From NCBI GenBank assembly GCA_963664465.2, contig CAXXSU010000001.1, positions 1 to 64,000 of the forward strand: 64,000 bases of DNA, read 5' to 3'. Below the pieces are notes generated by a model that was not told the origin of the DNA, made no database searches, and saw nothing but the letters and a program-made list of their open reading frames with translations. Position numbers and translations under genes: made by a program. Numbering within the stretch: the first letter of the stretch is position 1; each line of letters opens with the position of its first letter. The stretch is from CAVOAK01 sp963664465. Lineage in GTDB: Bacteria; Pseudomonadota; Alphaproteobacteria; UBA8366; CAVOAK01. Shown one piece after another: positions 8,502 to 16,157 of this stretch.

Positions 8502-9382
8502 AGCTCGGACGCAGGCGACAAATTAGGCGCACGCCACGCCTCAAAGGTCAGGCAATCAGTAAGATTATCCCTCACATCATCACGGTGTCGGCGATGTGTG
8601 TGGGTCTGACCGCCGTTCGGTTCGGTCTCGACGGTAAATGGGAATTCGCCGTAATTGCCATCGTCATCGCTGGTATTCTCGATGCGCTTGATGGACGCAT
8701 GGCGCGTTTGCTCAACGTAACCAGCGAATTTGGAGCGATCCTCGACTCGTTGTCCGATTTTCTGTGTTTTGGCATCGCGCCGGCGATGGTTTTGTTCTTT
8801 TGGTCGTTGCAGGAATTAGGCGGCTTTGGGTGGGGCCTGGCGTTGTTCTTTCCCGTCTGCTGTGCGCTGAGGCTGGCGAGGTTCAGCAGCATGTCGGGAA
8901 AATTGCCACCCTATGCCTACAACTACTTCACGGGCGTTCCGGCGCCTGCCGGGGCCGGACTATCGCTATTGCCGATGGTTGTGAGTATTGGGTTTGGTGT
9001 CGATCTGGCGGCCTATCCAGCGGTATCAGGGATTTGGATTGCGTTTGTCGCATTGTTGATGGTGAGTCACCTGCCGACCTACTCGTTTAAGGCTATCAAA
9101 GTTCCAAATCGGCTAGTGTTGCCACTCCTGGTCACGATCGGCTTGCTGTTTGCCGGCGCTGCCGGCCGGCCATGGGGCACGCTTACGCTTTGTATGATCG
9201 CCTATATGACGAGTTTCCCCTTCTCGATACGCTCCTTCAATCGGTTGAAGGCGGAGGCGGAACATATGCATGGACGACCCTCCGATCCGGCGGAGCCATC
9301 TTCGGCGGAGGATCAGAAAGACGATGGGCCGGACGACGATGAATCTGGCGATCAGCACCGGCCCAACCTACGGTCCGTATAG
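8498..9382 (+). CDS. pssA: CDP-diacylglycerol-serine O-phosphatidyltransferase
   Basis: 294 residues and strongly hydrophobic, with about six to eight membrane helices. It makes phosphatidylserine from CDP-diacylglycerol and serine, the substrate of the preceding Psd. The CDP-alcohol phosphotransferase signature D-G-x2-A-R-x8-G-x3-D-x3-D is visible as DALDGRMARLL followed by EFGAILDSLSD (about residues 63-90). The C-terminal about 40 residues are acidic and low in complexity (PSDPAEPSSAEDQKDDGPDD), a cytoplasmic tail that is not part of the enzyme core. Translationally coupled to psd. Confidence 0.95.
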   Translation: MKLGRRRQIRRTPRLKGQAISKIIPHIITVSAMCVGLTAVRFGLDGKWEFAVIAIVIAGILDALDGRMARLLNVTSEFGAILDSLSDFLCFGIAPAMVLFFWSLQELGGFGWGLALFFPVCCALRLARFSSMSGKLPPYAYNYFTGVPAPAGAGLSLLPMVVSIGFGVDLAAYPAVSGIWIAFVALLMVSHLPTYSFKAIKVPNRLVLPLLVTIGLLFAGAAGRPWGTLTLCMIAYMTSFPFSIRSFNRLKAEAEHMHGRPSDPAEPSSAEDQKDDGPDDDESGDQHRPNLRSV

Positions 9383-9420
9383 CCGCTTCCGCGGCCCACC
9401 CGCAGAGTGTCCGTTTCGCA

Positions 9421-10029
9421 ATGCTTGATGCCACTGCACGGCGTTTGATTACACCAGCGCTTGACATGGTCGGCGCGCAAATTGCCCGCAGTGGCGTCCG
9501 GGCAAATACGGTCACAGTAGTCGGTCTGCTGATCGGTGCGCTCATCATACCGGCGTTGGCCTTTGAGGCGTATGGTTTGGCTTTGGTTATTGTCCTGACA
9601 AACCGGCTGATTGATGGACTCGACGGAGCGGTCGCCCGGAACAGTCAAATCACCGATCTCGGCGGGTATCTGGATATTGTCGGCGACTTCCTGTTCTACG
9701 CGGCCGTTCCCTTCGGATTCGCGCTTGCCCGGCCAGAGGACAATGCGCTGGCTGCCGCCTTCTTGATCTTCAGTTTTATCGGTACCGGCACGAGCTTTCT
9801 TACCTATGCCATCATGGCGGCAAAGAGGGGTATTACGACCGAAGTACGCGGCCGCAAATCACTGTATTACCTCGGCGGCTTGACCGAAGGCAGCGAGACG
9901 ATTGCCTTTCTGGTCTTGATCTGTTTGCTGCCCGACAATTTCTCGTTGTTTGCTTGGATATTTGGCGCCGCGTGCTGGGTCACTACTGTCTCGCGAAGCT
10001 TCGCGGCCGTGATTGAGTTTCAAGACTAA
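9421..10029 (+). CDS. CDP-alcohol phosphatidyltransferase family protein
   Basis: 202 residues with several membrane helices. The family signature is seen as DGLDGAVARNS ... DLGGYLDIVGDFLFY (about residues 62-88), with all Asp residues of the D-x2-D-G-x2-A-R-x8-G-x3-D-x3-D motif present. This is a shorter paralogue than PssA and does not look like PgsA. The head-group acceptor cannot be told from sequence. It follows pssA after 38 bp in the same direction, so it probably shares the phospholipid operon. It converges on the TPR fragment, whose stop lies 30 bp downstream on the other strand. Confidence 0.88.
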   Translation: MLDATARRLITPALDMVGAQIARSGVRANTVTVVGLLIGALIIPALAFEAYGLALVIVLTNRLIDGLDGAVARNSQITDLGGYLDIVGDFLFYAAVPFGFALARPEDNALAAAFLIFSFIGTGTSFLTYAIMAAKRGITTEVRGRKSLYYLGGLTEGSETIAFLVLICLLPDNFSLFAWIFGAACWVTTVSRSFAAVIEFQD

Positions 10030-10059
10030 GCTGCGCATTTTCGATGTGATCGCAACAGA

Positions 10060-10729
10060 TTAAAATCCGAGCCGTTTCAACTCCGCCCGTGCTGCGACAT
10101 ACTCGATGAAATGGCTAACCCCGGCTTCGATGGAATCTCGAAAGTAGCCGATTGCATCTGTGCGACTACCCTTCATGAGCTCAAACTGTCCGGCGTAGAA
10201 CAAGGCTTCTGTGCGCTTTTCGCGTTGCCTTGTAGGGTTCGGATCATGCGCTTGATTGATGGTGGCGAGGACCGTCGCCTGACCCAGGAGCATTGCAATA
10301 ATAGGGCCCGGCCATTGCTCTCGGTTAAATGGCGCAGCATTGACGACAAGATCGCGCTGTCCATCGCGGCCCGAACGGACTTGCGAAAGAAATAGCCAAA
10401 TAGCTGAATATGGATCCTGCGGCTGAAGTTCGACCGAAGTTCTGAAGTCACTTATGGCGACGTCGAAACGGCCGGATAGAAATCGAGTTCGACCACGGCC
10501 GTTATACGCGCTGGCATGAGACGGATCGAGGCGAATGGCCTCGCTGTAGTCTTGATCGGCGAGGTCATATTGTCGTTTGCCGGCATAGGCGACGCCTCGG
10601 TTGTAGTATGTGAAGGCATTTGTTGCGTGAAGACGAAGCGCTGCGTTGAAATCAAGTATCGCTTTGTCAAATTCACCGATCTGGCGATAAACATTTCCGC
10701 GGTTATTGAAGGCAGGAACGTTATCTCCG
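10060..10729 (-). pseudogene. 3' part of TPR-repeat gene, split by IS-mediated inversion
   Basis: The frame reads on the minus strand out of the IS1182-like element at TTAA (10730-10733) and stops at 10060, giving 223 complete codons. It contains three recognisable TPR units (AFNNRGNVYRQIGEFDKAIL, TYYNRGVAYAGKRQYDLADQ, AYNGRGRTRFLSGRFDVAI) and a C-terminal helical domain of about 110 residues. The 5' part with signal peptide is at 37244-37716 on the plus strand. Joined at the shared TTAA, the frame is continuous (...AAISLN-GDNVPAFNNRG...), a TPR unit is completed across the join, and the product is about 380 residues. The long frame reported through the IS is spurious. Confidence 0.9.
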
Positions 10730-10733
10730 TTAA

Positions 10734-12203
10734 CAGCCCGTTGACGAAGTCTTCCCTGGACGAAGTCGGCATGGTCTGATTCTCTGGTGTCCTGGCCTGA
10801 AGGGGGGTTCGCTGATGGCGATGGGACAGCAGAAGGATCGTCAGGGGGACTTGATGGTGAGCTGGTCGGAGATGCCGCGCTCGCCTGGTCATGTATTTTA
10901 CGACCGCCTGCAGTTGGTACTGATCGAGGGCGGCTTCGACGGCTTCGCCGAGGCGGTCTGCCAGCCCTATTACGCGGCCAGGATGGGGGCGCCTTCGGTG
11001 CCACCCGGGCGCTACTTCCGTATGCACCTGGTGGGCTACTTCGAGGGTATCGACTCTGAGCGTGGGCTGGAGTGGCGCTGCTCGGATTCCCTGTCGCTAC
11101 GGGAGTTCCTGCTGTTGGAGATGCGGGAACGGGTGCCGGACCATTCCTGGCTGTCACGGACCCGCGCGCGCCTGCCCCATGAAGTCCACACGGCGGTGTT
11201 TGACTGGGTCCTGGCGCTGATCGCCGAGGCGGGTCTGGTGAAGGGCGAGCGCATCGGGGTGGATGCCTCGACCATGGAGGCCAACGCGGCGCTGCGCAAC
11301 ATCGTGCGGAGGGACACGGGCGAGGGTTACCGGGGGATGCTGGAGCGCTTGGCCCAGGAGAGCGGTATCGAGACACCCACGGCTGAGGACCTGGCGCGTC
11401 TGGACCGCAAGCGCAAGGGCAAGAAGCTCTCGAACCAGGACTGGGTTTCCAGGAGCGACCCCGAGGCCAAGATCGCCAAGATGAAGGACGGCACCACGCA
11501 CCTGGCCTACAAGCCCGAGCACGCGGTGGATCTGGACACCGGCGCGGTGGTGGCGGCGGAGCTGCACCCGGCCGACGAGGGCGATACGACAACGCTTCCC
11601 AAGACCCTGGCGGCGGCCGAGGCAAACCTCGAGGCGGTGGATGTGGCGCCGACGGCCGAAGATCCGGCCGAATGTGTGACCGATAAGGGCTACCACTCAC
11701 GGTTGGTCTTGAAGGCGCTCGACGACGGCCCCTGGAAGAGCCGGATCTCCGAGCCCAAGCAGAAGGGTTTTGCGCGCTGGCACGGAGATGATGCGGCTCG
11801 CCGGGCGGTCACCAACAACCGGACCCGGCTGTTATCGGGGGTGGCCAGGGAAGCCTTCAAGCTGCGCGCCGAGATCGTCGAGCGCTCCTTTGCCCACAAC
11901 CTCGATCGCGGCGGTATGCGCCGGACCTGGCTTCGGGGCCGCGAGAACGTGCACAAGCGATACCTGCTTCACGTCGCCGGCCACAACCTATCGTTGCTGA
12001 TGCGCCAACTCATCGGCGCCGGCACCCCGAAGGAGGCCGTGGCGGGCGGAATTGGCGCCTTGTTCGTGCTTGTTACGCCCGCTGGAGCCGTCCTGGTCGT
12101 TCAGATCGTCCTCATCGTCTCGGAGGATGGCGAAACCGCCTTCGCCGCGATATGCTTCGCCGTGGCGTGAAACCCGGTCAATGACGCCTTTTTCAACGGG
12201 CTG
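10734..12203 (+). mobile_element. IS1182-like element, copy A (1470 bp)
   Basis: Bounded on both sides by TTAA (10730-10733 and 12204-12207). Terminal inverted repeats begin CAGCCCGTTGA at both ends (11 perfect bases, then weaker matching). The length is identical to copy C at 37717-39186, which lies in the opposite orientation. The outer flanks come from two different genes (TPR and gcrA), as expected if this copy is one end of an inversion. Confidence 0.92.
10815..12170 (+). CDS. IS1182-like transposase (DUF772 + DDE domain), copy A
   Basis: 451 residues, full length. The N-terminal DUF772-type region spans about residues 25-110 (GRYFRMHLVGYFEGI, SLSLREFLLL). The catalytic core follows with the first Asp in GERIGVDASTMEANAA (about residue 145), a second in HAVDLDTGAVVAAELHPAD, and a late Glu region around RAEIVERSFAHNLDRGG. 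A C-terminal hydrophobic stretch follows (VAGGIGALFVLVTPAGAV). It differs from copy C by one visible residue (ARLPHE versus ARPPHE), so both copies are young and probably active. Confidence 0.9.
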   Translation: MAMGQQKDRQGDLMVSWSEMPRSPGHVFYDRLQLVLIEGGFDGFAEAVCQPYYAARMGAPSVPPGRYFRMHLVGYFEGIDSERGLEWRCSDSLSLREFLLLEMRERVPDHSWLSRTRARLPHEVHTAVFDWVLALIAEAGLVKGERIGVDASTMEANAALRNIVRRDTGEGYRGMLERLAQESGIETPTAEDLARLDRKRKGKKLSNQDWVSRSDPEAKIAKMKDGTTHLAYKPEHAVDLDTGAVVAAELHPADEGDTTTLPKTLAAAEANLEAVDVAPTAEDPAECVTDKGYHSRLVLKALDDGPWKSRISEPKQKGFARWHGDDAARRAVTNNRTRLLSGVAREAFKLRAEIVERSFAHNLDRGGMRRTWLRGRENVHKRYLLHVAGHNLSLLMRQLIGAGTPKEAVAGGIGALFVLVTPAGAVLVVQIVLIVSEDGETAFAAICFAVA

Positions 12204-12350
12204 TTAAGCGACCGCATGTGCCACTGGCCGATTGGCCATCCGCGGGAACCGGATTTTCATTTCTGCGGCAAACCGGTCGAACACGGGCGTCCCTATTGCT
12301 CAGGCCACACCGCCCTGGCTTACCGCCGTACGGACGATTCAGCCGCCTGA
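12204..12350 (+). pseudogene. gcrA: C-terminal fragment of cell-cycle regulator GcrA
   Basis: This fragment is too short to appear as a normal gene call. From TTA 12204 the frame reads LSDRMCHWPIGHPREPDFHF, then CGKPVEHGRPYCSGHTALAY, and stops at 12348-12350. The cysteine/histidine pattern C-x-WPIG-x-P...FHFCG...PYC...H is the conserved C-terminal region of GcrA, the alphaproteobacterial sigma70-associated regulator that reads methylated GANTC sites. The N-terminal helix-turn-helix part is missing and is not found elsewhere in the window. The cut falls exactly at the IS target TTAA. An intact gcrA may exist elsewhere in the genome. Confidence 0.85.
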
Positions 12351-12390
12351 GGGGAGCACTCGCTTACTCCGCCCACCGGGCAGGTGTAGC

Positions 12391-12604
12391 CTATTCGTTA
12401 TCTAGGCCTGTCACCTCGTATTGGCGTTCGACATTCACCGTGACTTTGCCCCAAGCGCTGCCTCGTACACGTGCCTGATGCGCTGCAAATGACCGCGCGT
12501 CTTCAAACTCCTCGTAGCCATCGAAGATTGAACACTCCGCCCCCTTTGAACCACTGTAAATACAATACAGCCCGGCTCATCTCTCGTGAGATTAATATGT
12601 TTAG
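12391..12604 (-). pseudogene. 3' fragment of antibiotic-biosynthesis-monooxygenase (ABM) domain gene
   Basis: On the minus strand, reading out of IS copy B, one frame gives HINLTRDEPGCIVFTVVQ. After a frameshift around the GGGGGCGGAG stretch (about 12536-12545), another frame gives FDGYEEFEDARSFAAHQARV and RGSAWGKVTVNVERQYE, stopping at 12391-12393. Together this is the second half of an ABM (quinol-monooxygenase YgiN-like) fold, where LT..EPGC..F and F..H are family hallmarks. The N-terminal half is missing and the reading frame is broken, so it is a dead remnant. It faces the gcrA fragment tail to tail. Confidence 0.75.
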
Positions 12605-14092
12605 CAGCCCGTTGACGAAGTCTTCCCTGGACGATAGTCGGCATGGTCTGATTCTCTGGTGTCCTGGCCTGAATTTTCGGGGGGTTCGCTGATGGCGATG
12701 GGACAGCAGAAGGATCGTCAGGGGGACTTGATGGTGAGCTGGTCGGAGATGCCGCGCTCGCCTGGTCATGTATTTTACGACCGCGGCTGCAGTTGGTACT
12801 GATCGAGGGCGGCTTCGACGGCTTCGCCGAGGCGGTCTGCCAGCCCTATTACGCGGCCAGGATGGGGGCGCCTGCGGTGCCACCCGGGCGCTACTTCCGT
12901 ATGCACCTGGTGGGCTACTTCGAGGGTATCGACTCTGAGCGTGGGCTGGAGTGGCGCTGCTCGGATTCCCTGTCGCTACGGGAGTTCCTGCTGTTGGAGA
13001 TGCGGGAACTCCGGGTGCCGGACCATTCCTGGCTGTCACGGACCCGCGCGCGCCTGCCCCATGAAGTCCACACGGCGGTGTTTTGACTGGGTCCTGGCGC
13101 TGATCGCCGAGGCGGGTCTGGTGAAGGGCGAGCGCATCGGGGTGGATGCCTCGACCATGGAGGCCAACGCGGCGCTGCGCAACATCGTGCGGAGGGACAC
13201 GGGCGAGGGTTACCGGGGGATGCTGGAGCGCTTGGCCCAGGAAGAGCGGTATCGAGACACCCACGGCTGAGGACCTGGCGCGTCTGGACCGCAAGCGCAA
13301 GGGCAAGAAGCTCTCGAACCAGGACTGGGTTTCCAGGAGCGACCCCGAGGCCAAGATCGCCAAGATGAAGGACGGCATCACGCACCTGGCCTACAAGCCC
13401 GAGCACGCGGTGGATCTGGACACCGGCGCGGTGGTGGCGGCGGAGCTGCACCCGGCCGACGAGGGCGATACGACAACGCTTCCCAAGACCCTGGCGGCGG
13501 CCGAGGCAAACCTCGAGGCGGTGGATGTGGCGCCGACGGCCGAAGATCCGGCCGAATGTGTGACCGATAAGGGCTACCACTCACGGTTGGTCTTGAAGGC
13601 GCTCGACGACGGCCCCTGGAAGAGCCGGATCTCCGAGCCCAAGCAGAAGGGTTTTGCGCGCTGGCACGGAGATGATGCGGCTCGCCGGGCGGTCACCAAC
13701 AACCGGACCCGGCTGTTATCGGGGGTGGCCAGGGAAGCCTTCAAGCTGCGTTCGCCGAGATCGTCGAGCGCTCCTTTGCCCACAACCTCGATCGCGGCGG
13801 TATGCGCCGGACCTGGCTTCGGGGCCGCGAGAACGTGCACAAGCGATACCTGCTTCACGTCGCCGGCCACAACCTATCGTTGCTGATGCGCCAACTCATC
13901 GGCGCCGGCACCCCGAAGGAGGCCGTGGCGGGCGGAATTGGCGCCTTGTTCGTGCTTGTTACGCCCGCTGGAGCCGTCCTGGTCGTTCAGATCGTCCTCA
14001 TCGTCTCGGAGGATGGCGAAACCGCCTTCGCCACGATATGCTTCGCCGTGGCGTGAAACCCGGTCAATGACGCCTTTTTCAACGATAGGTTG
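12605..14092 (+). mobile_element. IS1182-like element, copy B (degenerate)
   Basis: The same element as copies A and C, but 1488 bp instead of 1470. Left flank TTAG (12601-12604) and right flank TTA(G) at 14093 replace the usual TTAA. The size differences I could find by eye are all small insertions (1-5 bases), for example near 12634, 12672, 12785, 13008, 13083, 13242 and 13751, and in the right terminus (CAACGATAGG instead of CAACGGG). The right end abuts the IS5-like element at 14096. Confidence 0.85.
12692..14056 (+). pseudogene. Frameshifted IS1182-like transposase, copy B
   Basis: Same protein as copy A but broken by several frameshifts. Reading starts at ATG 12692 and is shifted at about 12785 (two extra bases), again where GTGTTTTGAC replaces GTGTTTGAC (about 13083) and AGGAAGAG replaces AGGAGAG (about 13242), and once more near 13751. 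The sequence between the shifts is nearly identical to copies A and C, so inactivation is recent. The catalytic motif GVDASTMEANAA is still recognisable but is not in frame with both ends. This copy should not make an active transposase. Confidence 0.88.
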
Positions 14093-14095
14093 TTA

Positions 14096-15380
14096 GGGCA
14101 CCTCTAAGAATTGGTGAGTTGCGGAGGATATTGTTTAACTAGGCTGTCACCAGCTCCAGCCATGCCGGAGCCGAGATTTTCGGGGTCTTCCACGCTCCAA
14201 TTGAGTTATTTCCGCTTCAAGACCGTCCCCAGGCGGTCTTCTCCTCCGAGTATCGTCACACGGCCGCCGCGAGACGCTCCAGTTGGACCAGGCGGCGCAT
14301 GTTGTAGGCGAGGTTCTTCAACCCGATCCGCGCCTTCGCCCGCACCAGCCCGACACTACGCACCAGCGTCCCGCCCATGTCGTTGCTCTGGGCCCCGAAG
14401 ACATGCTCGACGCGGACCCGAACCGACGAACGGGTCTTGTTGCCTTGCTTCTCGCGCTCGCTCAACGGCTTGTTGCGGCGGCCCTTGCGATGGATCCGGC
14501 TCCGCAACCCCTTCTCCTTCAGCGACGCCTCGATCTCCGCCGAGCGGTAAGCGCTGTCCGCCCACACACCCAAAGCCGTGTTGTCCCCATCCAGGATATC
14601 GTCGAGGACTTGGCTGTCGTGCTCCGCCGCGTCGCTTACATGATAGCGCCGCACCAGCTTGTGCCGACGGTCCACGTTGACATGGTTCTTGTAACCGTAA
14701 TGGCTCTTGCCGTGCTTCTTGGTCCACCGCGCCTCGACATCCTTTTGGCGCCGCTTTGCCGGCTTGTCCTCCCAGCCTGCCGGCGTCTCGCCCGCCTTTA
14801 TCCGCGCGTTCTCCTCGCGGCTGTTGCGCTGTTTGGGTACCGCCACAATCGAGGCGTCGATGATCTGGCCGCCCATCGCCAGATAGCCCTGATCCTTCAG
14901 GTAGCCATCGAACGTCTCGAATAAAGCCTCGATCACGCCAGCTTGCGTTAACTGTTCGCGGTACAGCCACACCGTCTTGGCGTCGGGAACCCGGCCCTCT
15001 AGACCCAACCCCAGAAATCGCATGAACGACAGGCGGTCACGGATCTGATGCTCAACTTGGTCGTCCGAGAGATTGTAGAGCGCGCACAGAATGATCGTCT
15101 TGAACATCACAATCGCATCCCACGGCTTGCGTCCCGCCCGCGATTTGCGCACCTTGTCCGCACGCCGCCACACCGCCTCAAGACGGGCGCGCAAGTCCTC
15201 CCACGGAACCACCCCGTCGATCTTCAAAAGCGGCTCGTTCTTGGCGTCAAGAACGGAATACCGGTTCCCAAGATCGAAAAACCCCATCTGACCCATCAAC
15301 CACGCCTCCCGCTATCAACAAATCGTCAACCCGATTCTAAATCGACGACGCCCGAAAAGGGAGAATTTTTAGAGGTTCCC
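14096..15380 (-). mobile_element. IS5-like element, copy 1 (1285 bp)
   Basis: Terminal inverted repeats GGGCACCTCTAAGAATT (left) and GGGAACCTCTAAAAATT (right, read inward). The flanks are TTA on the left, shared with IS1182-like copy B, and TTT on the right, so no clear target duplication remains. Copy 2 at 39191-40476 is almost identical and also sits directly beside an IS1182-like copy. Confidence 0.88.
14256..15299 (-). CDS. IS5-family transposase, copy 1
   Basis: 347 residues. The N-terminal DUF772-like part (MGFFDLGNRYSVLDAKNEPL, LYNLSDDQVEHQIRDRLSFM) is followed by the IS4/IS5 DDE domain: first Asp in GGQIIDASIVAVPKQRN (about residue 145), the linker KKHGKSHYGYKNHVNVD, second Asp in GVWADSAYRS and Glu in RVRVEHVFGAQ near the C terminus. 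Length is normal for IS5/IS1031-like enzymes. Identical by eye to the copy at 39352-40395. No frameshift, so probably functional. Confidence 0.92.
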   Translation of the reverse strand: MMGQMGFFDLGNRYSVLDAKNEPLLKIDGVVPWEDLRARLEAVWRRADKVRKSRAGRKPWDAIVMFKTIILCALYNLSDDQVEHQIRDRLSFMRFLGLGLEGRVPDAKTVWLYREQLTQAGVIEALFETFDGYLKDQGYLAMGGQIIDASIVAVPKQRNSREENARIKAGETPAGWEDKPAKRRQKDVEARWTKKHGKSHYGYKNHVNVDRRHKLVRRYHVSDAAEHDSQVLDDILDGDNTALGVWADSAYRSAEIEASLKEKGLRSRIHRKGRRNKPLSEREKQGNKTRSSVRVRVEHVFGAQSNDMGGTLVRSVGLVRAKARIGLKNLAYNMRRLVQLERLAAAV

Positions 15381-15505
15381 TTTACTTAAGTGTTCTTCAA
15401 CATTCGAAAGATTATACCGAGCGACTTTTAAATAACCTTGAAGAACAACTTTGGACATTATCAATTGATACTCAATCTATCTTGGAAAAAATAACGGGCG
15501 CCTAA
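15381..15505 (+). pseudogene. AT-rich C-terminal fragment of an unknown gene
   Basis: Immediately right of the IS5-like element, a frame from 15383 reads YLSVLQHSKDYTERLLNNLE, then EQLWTLSIDTQSILEKITGA, and stops at 15503-15505. It is helical and probably coiled-coil, and it is much more AT-rich than the neighbouring core genes. The 5' end is replaced by the IS. I do not recognise the family. It looks like the tail of a horizontally acquired gene. Confidence 0.4.
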
Positions 15506-15578
15506 ATTGCACAGACCTGCCGTAATACCGCGAATTAGGCGGCAGTCTGGCGACCCCCTTTCCCCATATCACGAGAAC

Positions 15579-15824
15579 CTATTTTTCCGTCGCCTTTCTC
15601 CAGATTACTCGGATCAGCCAAATGGGAATGACGACCAGGGCACCGATCAGGATTGGCGACAACGACCACTTGAATATTCCGGCGACGATATTCACGAGAC
15701 TATCGGCGAAGCCACCAAGGAACAGGAGCAGGCTTTCCGCATCGAGATCGAGCGCCATCAACAGCCAGCCAACAAACAGCGAGGCGACCACGAGTTTAAT
15801 GACCGTCTTCACGGGACTATTCAT
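15579..15824 (-). CDS. Small two-helix membrane protein (DUF6460-like)
   Basis: 81 residues. Two hydrophobic helices are predicted, at about 8-28 (KLVVASLFVGWLLMALDLD) and 53-74 (LSPILIGALVVIPIWLIRVI), separated by an amphipathic stretch. The C terminus is basic (RKATEK), suggesting it faces the cytoplasm. The layout resembles the small alphaproteobacterial DUF6460 membrane proteins, but the match is from memory. The start at 15824 follows an AGCGAG stretch. Function unknown. Confidence 0.65.
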   Translation of the reverse strand: MNSPVKTVIKLVVASLFVGWLLMALDLDAESLLLFLGGFADSLVNIVAGIFKWSLSPILIGALVVIPIWLIRVIWRKATEK

Positions 15825-15930
15825 CGCTCGCTGTTCGACCTGCTAACGGCGTCATCGATTTTCCTGTCAATTCGCGCGCCGTGGACGACAAAAACCGCGT
15901 GAATAATACTCATGATGTAAAGTGAAAAAC

Positions 15931-16071
15931 TTACAAAGCTGCCAAACTCAAGGTAACTACAAATATAACAATGCTAAGAAGTATGAGAATTAGATTAATG
16001 ATTGCCTGAAATATCTTTCCACTTAACAATAGTGCAATTGGCGGCAAAATCATTGCCAATATATACATCAT
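15931..16071 (-). CDS. Pmp3/YqaE-like 46-residue membrane protein
   Basis: A short gene on the minus strand, too small for usual length cut-offs. From ATG 16071 (a second ATG follows at 16068) it reads MMYILAMILPPIALLLSGKI, then FQAIINLILILLSIVIFVVT, and stops at 15931-15933. The pattern of one helix, PP, a G-K/Q-A turn and a second helix is that of the Pmp3/YqaE stress-linked proteolipid family (PF01679), usually 50-60 residues. AGAGGA lies about eight bases ahead of the ATG. It sits in an AT-rich stretch (15850-16150), so it may be foreign. Inner-membrane location is inferred. Confidence 0.7.
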   Translation of the reverse strand: MMYILAMILPPIALLLSGKIFQAIINLILILLSIVIFVVTLSLAAL

Positions 16072-16157
16072 TCTACAATCCTCTGTCTAATAAAGGCCAG
16101 CATAGTTTAACTTACGACTATCATGGACATTTGGTCAGCACCGACACGGTGATGCCC

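Noticed and set aside
10060..11700. A 546-residue open frame on the minus strand
   Set aside because: Its first about 320 residues are the antisense of the IS1182-like transposase (low-complexity Pro/Arg/Ser). Only the part below 10730 is the real TPR fragment.
14283..14924. A 213-residue plus-strand frame in the IS5-like element (and its twin at 39379-40020)
   Set aside because: Antisense of the IS5-family transposase; it is duplicated only because the IS is duplicated.
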